Part shown: in pieces, positions 18,803-25,002 of the stretch
Position numbering within the stretch: position 1 is the stretch's first letter
Layout of the letters: the number at the start of each line of letters is the position of its first letter
Assembly: GCA_037176905.1 (NCBI GenBank)
Contig: JBBBWG010026945.1
Span: 17,690 to 42,691 of the forward strand
Source of the DNA: Azolla pinnata
Taxonomy: Eukaryota > Streptophyta > Polypodiopsida > Salviniales > Salviniaceae
DNA length: 25,002 nt
Direction of reading: 5' to 3'
The notes under the pieces: generated by a model
The model's database searches: none
Told to the model about the DNA's origin: nothing
Seen by the model: only the letters and a program-made list of their open reading frames with translations
Program-made: the position numbers and the translations under genes

Positions 18803-20006
18803 ATGATCGGTGATGCTTTCTCCTCGCTGCTCGTCCATTTGGGCATCCTCAAGCACCCACCTTCCAAACCCTCGCCCTCCTCCCCTGCCGCATCTTCCTC
18901 TTCTTGCTCTTCGTCTTCGTCCCCGTCTGACCATCGCCATCCCCATCACCAGCACCTTCTGCGGGCGGAGGAGCCCAGAAGCCAGAACCTCCCGGCCCTG
19001 CGACCATCGCGCCGCGAATCTTCCTTCGACGACGGCATCCGCATGCCCGGAATCCCCCAGGAATCTTTCTTCGCCGGAAAGGTCCCACCCGCCGCCGCCT
19101 CCAATGAAGCTGCAGGCCCTGGCAAAGTGCCTCTGATCCATGGATTTAGGGTTAGGGTTTCTTCTTCTTCTGCTGCCGCTCCCCTCGCATCCAAGGGCAT
19201 CATCCCTTCTGCTCCTGTTGTGTGCGAATGTACCCCTGGATCCGGTGGAGTCCAGGTCTGGAAACACTCCCTCTCTCCTGCTCCTTGCTTTTGTTATCGG
19301 AAATCTTTTATCTTTGATCCGGAGATTTTCCTACCCAAATTGTGGAGCTTGGACGGGACAGTGTGTCCATGGCAAAGATGCCCATCAAACAGGATAGCAG
19401 GGCATTTGATCAGACTCTAGGGCTTTGTCTGTCGATGTATATGTAGATTGAGATTATCGAATTGACGGAACATTTGATGCCTGATGGTTATGGCGAAGTC
19501 ACCCCACACCACCATCATGAGCATCAGCACTGGAATTGGCATCACAAGGACTTGGTGTTCGGGCATGTTGACCTCCAGCAAAGGAAATGGTTATGGTGTG
19601 ACATTCTTGTTATCATGTCCATCAACATTTGCTGATCACCTGTCCTTCAGAACTAACTAGATTCTAGTTATAATGAAGATGGAAAATCCCATTTGCGGTT
19701 TGCTGCTTATTTGCCAAAAACTGAACTTGTGTTGTTCTTGTTCCCCATTCCATTTCGTTGTAGGGTTTGCAATGGTATTCAGAGAATCTGATGATGGATG
19801 AAGATGGGGACATTGCACAAGAGTTCTTGGATGAGGTGGTTTCACATACCCTGAGCCCGCTGCGAAGATCACACCGCAATTTCAAGATAATCGTTGAAAC
19901 GATCCCTGCAAAATTAGAAGGCCCAGTCTGCACATCTGATGGTAATGTAGTCCAATGCATGGGTTCAGATGTTCAAAGTGCCTCGCATTCATCTACATCA
20001 CGATAA
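18803..20006 (+). CDS. Unrecognised Ser/Pro-rich protein, two exons, about 231 aa
   Basis: Exon 1 (18803-19255) begins MIGDAFSSLLVHLGILKHPP and joins in phase 0 to exon 2 (19764-20006) across a GT-AG intron. The N-terminal half is rich in Ser and Pro, including an SSSSCSSSSSPS stretch. The middle has FDDGIRMPGIPQESFFAGKV and GFRVRVSSSS. Exon 2 starts GLQWYSENLMMDEDGDIAQEF, an acidic, helix-prone segment, followed by FKIIVETIPAKLEGPVC. No signal peptide or membrane segment is visible. I do not recognise the family. The frame continues open upstream through the GAA/GCA tract, with an in-frame ATG at 18782 and earlier ones, so the start is uncertain. Exon 2 looks protein-like in composition; exon 1 is less certain, as part of it (19140-19160) contains telomere-like TTTAGGGTTAGGGTTT. 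The antisense frame is also open but less convincing. Confidence 0.5.
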
Positions 20007-20270
20007 ACATCCCATTGAATCAATTGATTGACTGGGCGTATTTAGTCAGTAATCTGCGTCGCCATAACCTGATCAAATCGAGCGATCGAGCAGCCATATT
20101 TCATTAACTTCAGTCATCTTCATCACAACAATCCAATGGGTTAAATCGATGGATCGGAGATATTTGCTTAGTTTTATTCATCTACATCCGGTAATTAGTC
20201 TGATCGAATAAATCGACCATTCGATCGATTGGGCATATTTCCTTAGCTTTATTCATCTACATCACCGGAA
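19986..20270. repeat. Three imperfect copies of a repeat of about 75 bp overlapping the 3' end of the Ser/Pro-rich gene
   Basis: ATTCATCTACATC occurs at 19987, 20176 and 20251. Copies 1 and 3 are accompanied by CAATTGATTGACTGGGCGTATTTA or GATCGATTGGGCATATTT-like sequence, and copy 2 by GGATCGGAGATATTTGCTTAG. The first copy includes the last codons and the stop of the gene. Confidence 0.75.
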
Positions 20271-21523
20271 GCCAAACAAATAATTATTTTGATCAATTGT
20301 GGCATAAATTTTATTTCAGAAATCTGTTATGATTTTTATAGCCAAGGATGCGAAAGGCTCATTTTTTTTCAACTGATGCCACTATTTGCAGCTTAGCAAC
20401 ACAAATACAAGGCACTCCCAAGCATATATTTATTTATAATGCTCGAATGAGCTGAAGGAGAATCTTTGTATTCTAACCTAAGAGTACTATACAAACGTCT
20501 ATATGTATATATACATTCTTTGCTTTACTATCAATCTTTATAAAAAACCAATTTGCCAACATGTCTACTGTTGAGCTGATCTACATTGTGTGGTAGATGT
20601 CAATTTCTTTTACTTTCACTTCAGCTTTGCGACAAGAGACTTTGTACTTTTAAGGAGATCCCATATTTACTAAGCTTCGTGATCCTATATTTGATCTATT
20701 TATTTGCTACTTATTTTCAAATATTAGGATGTATAACAGTTGTTAAGCTATTTTGCATATGTTTGTAGTTGCCTAGTTTTCATAGCAATTATTAATAAGT
20801 CAAGGCTTTGGGGTCGCAAAACATTCGGCTGTGCCCATGGTACTTGTTCTAATCTCAATTATGGAACTATACAGCAGGAAAGATGGTTCTAAAGCACAAG
20901 CCATTCTTAGACACAAATTTCACAGGGAAAATGGTAGACATATATGTTTGCAACATTCCTACTCTGTTCTATTGGGGAAGATATTTTTGGCAGCAAGAAC
21001 CGCTCTAAAGCATTTTCAGGAGTAAAAATGATAGAATCAGGAGGGAAAGGCTCAAAAAATACATCTTCCGGTGTTACTTCGACCCTATCATGCAGAAACA
21101 TGCTTACAGACATCAGATAGAATGGTAGAATCAGGAGAGAAATGCACCCTCGGAGCTGTTGCTTCCAGATTATGCAAGCAATGGCAGTGAAGCAGGTTCC
21201 GTTATGGAAAGCATGGTGATATTATTTGGGGCATTGAAATCTAAGATATTGTATGGACAGTTCCGAGTGACTGGGATACATGTAGTCCATGATATCTCCT
21301 TAATTTGGATTCCAACAACCAGTTGTTACAAAAAAACCAAAATGGAACAAGATTCAGAAAGATTAAATCCTTTATTGATTACAGTATTGCTATGGAGTAG
21401 AATAATCGATTACATAGTATACTCCTAGATGAGCAACCAATTTATGTTGGATTGTTCACCATATAATGACACTTTAACAAGCGAAATATCACTTTGTGCT
21501 TTTACAGTAATTCCAGGTTTCAT
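20271..21523. other. Intergenic DNA, no gene recognised
   Basis: AT-rich DNA between the Ser/Pro-rich gene and the 3' end of USP gene D. A minus-strand frame at 21113-20907 and nearby sequence have a codon-like look (FLHDRVEVTPEDVFFEP), and a phrase CTCCTGATTCTA(T/C)CATT recurs near 21040 and 21130. No start, splice model or family could be supported. Confidence 0.5.
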
Positions 21524-22332
21524 TCATCCCTTTCTTACAATGAAAACTGGACAGCTTACATGATGAACACAATAATCACTGACACTCCCAAGGAGCAATC
21601 TGCAAAAGAGAAGCAGTATGTACAGAAACATGGGTAAAAAGGTTAAAGAAAAGGAGAAACAGAGGGACTAAGCTCTCTTTATTTACCTCTTCACTGAACC
21701 GTGGCCGTGGCTACCAAGTATCAGAAAGGTTGGCTGAATCTTATCTGCAACTTCGCAGATTGCTTCCCTCGGCTCTCCAACTTCCACTTTCAACTCACTG
21801 CACAGCTGAAAGAAAGACTAGATCTACTCACGGATATATATTGAAATCAAACATAGATAATGAGTAGAAGCACAAAACTTTCTCTCTTCCATAGAGACAT
21901 ACACCAATTGTAGCTGGGATGGATTTGCCATGGAGCCTTACTCTGTGTTCATCGCAGATGGATTTGGCATTCCGAAGAATCCTTTGCGATTCCTCATCCT
22001 GATTTTTCCGTATGAATGTGAGAGATTCTGAAAGCAGCACCCCAAAATGGCTAGAAATCAGGATCAATGTATGTATGCAATCTACACGGATTTGAATTGA
22101 TAAAAAAAAAAGCAATAAAGTCTGGCATAAGAATACCGTTGTTGTCTTCTTCTAGGTCAGAGATGAAGATTTGAGCAGAGGGTTGGACGTGGAGGAGGAC
22201 TATATGATCAGAAGGTAAAGACCCAGTAGAGGAATACGAAGGAAAGATGAGATTTTCAATCGCCCACGAAAGGATGTCACCGCTTCCATCCAGGGCAACT
22301 AAAATCTTGCGATGGCGAGGAGAGATTTCCAT
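21524..22332 (-). CDS. Universal stress protein A-like, diverged copy (USP gene D, 158 aa, 4 exons)
   Basis: Minus-strand exons are 22332-22137, 22027-21942, 21805-21687 and 21599-21524 (477 nt), with phases 1, 0, 2 as in the other three copies. It starts MEISPRHRKILVALDGSGDI (D15). It is about three residues shorter than its paralogues between the first strand and LSWAIENL. HIVLLHVQPSAQ follows. Exon 2 (86 nt instead of 104-119) lacks the YYxTPE segment that opens it in the paralogues. The signature GSHGHGSVKRLLLGS at about residues 125-139 keeps G-2x-G-9x-G(S/T). The protein ends VSDYCVHHVSCPVFIVRKG. All splice joints are in frame, so it looks functional though diverged. The two nearest upstream ATG-like positions are not ATG, so 22332 is the start. 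Confidence 0.92.
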
Positions 22333-23186
22333 GGCTCTCAATTTGTTTCGATTCTTCTTCTGGGTTTTGAACTCTGTAGGCTCAACTTTCCTCTCCTAAG
22401 AAACACTGAAAAGATAGCCCTAATTAGAAACCCTAATTGATACGTGGGTGGGCCTTTCAGAAACTGTATGCAAAAATGATCTTCATATCCAGATTTCTAC
22501 AACATCAAACTGTATGCCAAATCGGATTAATTTCCATGAGATTACAGGCACATGACATCTGTATTTGACCCGAATTGATGGGCAGTATTTGCAAGTTTCT
22601 AGCAGAAACTGCACTTTGATCACATGTCATAAGCACAGTATTGTTTGGTAAGCTTCTGTGAATCATGTCGATTCTCCCCCTCACTATTTTGAACAAGTAA
22701 ACAGACCTAAATTGTTCAGAAATAAACAGAGATGAGAAGTATTATACGTCCAAGTGACATTTTCAGTCCTATATGTGAAGATATACAATACATACCTTGT
22801 TTGCTGATTCTGTCATGATCGTTCACACTTCCATTTGCGAGGCATCACATCAAAAAATTACAATACAGATGAAGCAAATCGGTATGCTTAGCATAAGAAG
22901 CAATTGTTGCTTCCATGAGCATCACCACTGACTTTTTTACTAGTATTATTAGAAACAGATTACAAAATGAAGCAAAACATCAACCCCTTGCAAATGAAAG
23001 AATTACTCTGGATCACTACATGGCCTTGGCTTTTTACATACAAAAGCTTTCTAGCATATCAGCAGCTCTATCAAAAACAACCTCCATAGCGCACCTCTAG
23101 CATTGGGGCTATAGTTAGAGACTTGAATACACAAAAGTTTACATAAATACAGACCGCTTCAGAGATAGTCTAGACAATGCATATAA
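22333..23186. other. Intergenic region between USP gene D and the CSI gene
   Basis: This holds the presumed promoter of gene D, including a telobox AAACCCTAA at 22428-22436 and a CCCTAATTAG word about 20 bases nearer the gene, and the 3' flank of the CSI gene. I see no coding sequence or RNA gene in it. Confidence 0.6.
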
Positions 23187-24577
23187 TCATTTATTTGACC
23201 ACTGGAACTCAATGTCGAGCTTCCGGGAACTGCCATCTCGGTTGTTGTCAGGAACAAGTGTATATTGACCGCTCACCTTTCCAAGCATCACCACTCGATC
23301 TATTTGGATAGTCACTTTCCCCAATGAACCCTGAAAAGTCGATTGAAAACCATAGCTGCTGAAAAACAGTGTCTAAAATGTATAAAATACACTCCAGAAT
23401 ACTCAGAAGTATTCAGCAGGTAGTATACAATTTCAAAAACTGCAATCCCAAAATGTTCCATGCAGTCAATGTATTGTACATATTTACCAAGTATTTTATG
23501 TTTCTAAAAGTAGAACTAAGTAAAACTAAAACCTTGGCCTTAATGATTTTTTCATCAAGCATGATTCCTTCATTCGATGAGTTTATTATGCAAAACAGGT
23601 ATGAATAAATCAGCCAAGTCAACAAATTAACTATGAAATAGAAATAAATATAAGAAAATTTTAACATATTTACCGTATTTGACATATATAACAACTCAAC
23701 GTATTTTATCCTCTGAATGAGTACTACTAAAAATAGATAAATCAATATTCTTAAAATACCGAAGAGTGTATTCTACACATATCATATACTAAGTATTTAT
23801 CTCTACGACAACTCACACAAAACAGTATACCCTTTAGAAAGCTATAGTTTATACCAGGCATACCCATAGAAAAGAGAAACATAAGCACATGCATGAGAAC
23901 TAGAATTACTTACCTTCCCGAATGCATTTTTGCTCTTGCAAGATATGCGAAGCTTTTGACCCTTAGGGGGAGTATCAAATGCCCAAGCAAACTCCTGGTT
24001 CCATTCTGGTGCACTGCTGCTTGAAACAACCTGTCACATCGGACATTGATTAAGCTTTAGGGTTTAGTGTTTAGAGTTTAGGGATAGGGTTTAAAGCTTA
24101 GGTCATGCATAAATACCTTTGTTTGTCGTGGTGGGCCATTCCCCAAGGTAAGCTTGCAAAATGCATTTGTACTTCCCACAGATTGCTTCAAGTTATGGCC
24201 ACGCAGAATGGTAACAACCAAGTTCCCCGGGAGACATTGCAGTAGCGCCTCTGCCTTCTCTTGGAAATGCTCTGGACCAGATCTCATATACAGCTGTAGT
24301 ATAGGGATAGCATCCACCATAGCCATGGCTTGTGTTTTCGCTATCTCTGAAGCATTAGCCGTGGATGACCATGCTTGCCGTAGCAATAGTAGAGCATTTA
24401 AAGCAGATTCTTGTGCAAGCTCAGTGCCCGTCTTTAAAGCACCCACTAGCTGAGGTATGCACAGTGTAGCTGCCTCTGTGCAACGAAGGCGTGGGAAATT
24501 GTACAGCAAAATGTCAATCGCTTTCATCATGTCTTCATTGACAGTCCTCGTGTCCCAAAACTCCCTCTCCAAAGAAG
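23187..24577 (-). CDS. Cellulose synthase-interactive protein (CSI/POM2 family), C-terminal part, 3 exons
   Basis: Minus-strand exons 24577-24117 (461 nt, entering with two bases of a split codon), 24030-23914 (117 nt) and 23330-23187 (144 nt, stop TGA) join in phase 0. The first exon holds the end of an armadillo-like helical array (e.g. [20 protein letters not shown] and [20 protein letters not shown]). The C2 domain begins at [20 protein letters not shown] and continues [34 protein letters not shown] and [14 protein letters not shown]. The protein ends IEFQWSNK, close to the usual family end. In Arabidopsis, CSI1 links cellulose synthase complexes to cortical microtubules at the plasma membrane. 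The C2 domain is complete, but the full protein is about 2,100 residues, so only the last tenth or so is here. Which CSI paralogue this is cannot be told. Confidence 0.92.
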
Positions 24578-25002
24578 CTGGACAATTTAGATAAGGATAT
24601 CTTTCATTGTATTTCAAAGATCAAAATGGCTTGAGTTATAATGCATGAAACTGTCTTCTATCAGATGTAAATAGTATACATAAAATGCTACAGATGTGCA
24701 CAGATACATTGATGTGTGTGTATAGACATATTGATGTGTGTATATAGACACATTCAGATTCACATGTGCATGGTCTACAAATGCATGTATGTCTGGGTAC
24801 ATGCATGCGTGGTGTTGGGAACTACATTCTTAATACCACATCATCAAGTGAATCAATAATGTAAATCAAGAAAAAAGATCCAAAAAGCATTTTGCTTATA
24901 TGTCATAACGGTCTGATTTTAGCGTTACCCATTCTTTAGAGACTACCATAAACTAGCTCTAACCTCTATTCTTCTGTTTTCCATCATGACTTGTTCTTGC
25001 CC
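24578..25002 (-). other. Intron of the CSI gene, running off the window
   Basis: The acceptor TTGTCCAG lies just above 24577. Beyond it the minus strand has no recognisable armadillo repeat sequence. A short stretch of diverged TGTGTATA(G)ACACATTGA repeats lies at about 24695-24760. Confidence 0.6.

Noticed and set aside
18785..19267. Minus-strand open frame of 160 codons opposite exon 1 of the Ser/Pro-rich gene
   Set aside because: It is Arg/Gly-rich, as expected for the antisense of GC-rich Ser/Pro codons, and the clear exon 2 at 19764 is on the plus strand with a matching phase.
22505..22696. Small open frames between USP gene D and the CSI gene
   Set aside because: They are short, with no recognisable motif and no compatible splice partner; consistent with chance in intergenic DNA.

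Overview
The window is nuclear DNA of a land plant, almost certainly an angiosperm. The coding regions are split by short GT-AG introns. Interstitial tracts of the plant telomere motif (AAACCCT/TTTAGGG) recur throughout. One gene belongs to a plant-specific family (cellulose synthase-interactive protein). The GC-rich first exons of the universal stress protein (USP) genes at about 12.2-12.4 kb and 15.9-16.2 kb, followed by AT-richer downstream exons, resemble the 5'-to-3' GC gradient of many monocots. The species cannot be fixed from this sequence.

Layout, left to right: (1) 1119-4310, minus strand: the 5' part of a large FHA-AAA ATPase gene. Eight exons (527 codons) can be joined in frame by consensus splice sites and family conservation; the catalytic AAA part lies beyond the left edge. 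(2) 4640-7700: its leader and upstream DNA, with two sets of short tandem repeats (4.7-5.0 kb) and an array of about 150-180-bp repeats in mirrored orientation (6.0-7.17 kb). (3) 7720-9216, plus strand: USP gene A. (4) 10343-12408, minus strand: USP gene B. Its first intron holds a 100-N assembly gap, telomere-motif tracts and a minisatellite. (5) 13952-16180, minus strand: USP gene C. (6) 17650-18780: three adjacent low-complexity blocks, a CAY trinucleotide tract, a TG/CATG tract and a purine-rich GAA/GCA tract. (7) 18803-20006, plus strand: a probable two-exon gene for an unrecognised Ser/Pro-rich protein. (8) 21524-22332, minus strand: USP gene D, the most diverged copy. (9) 23187-24577, minus strand: the last three exons of a cellulose synthase-interactive (ARM plus C2) protein gene, whose 5' part lies beyond the right edge.

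The central theme is a local family of four USP genes. All have four exons with introns in identical phases (1, 0, 2), and all keep the ATP-binding signature G-2x-G-9x-G(S/T) split by the last intron, so they descend from one ancestral gene by duplication. The two flanking genes (AAA ATPase and CSI) are unrelated housekeeping or cell-wall genes. The copies have diverged in N-terminal tails, in the loop encoded across exons 1 and 2, and in C-terminal tails. Much of the DNA around the array consists of locally duplicated repeats and telomere-like motifs. I found no complete transposon, tRNA, rRNA or CRISPR array.
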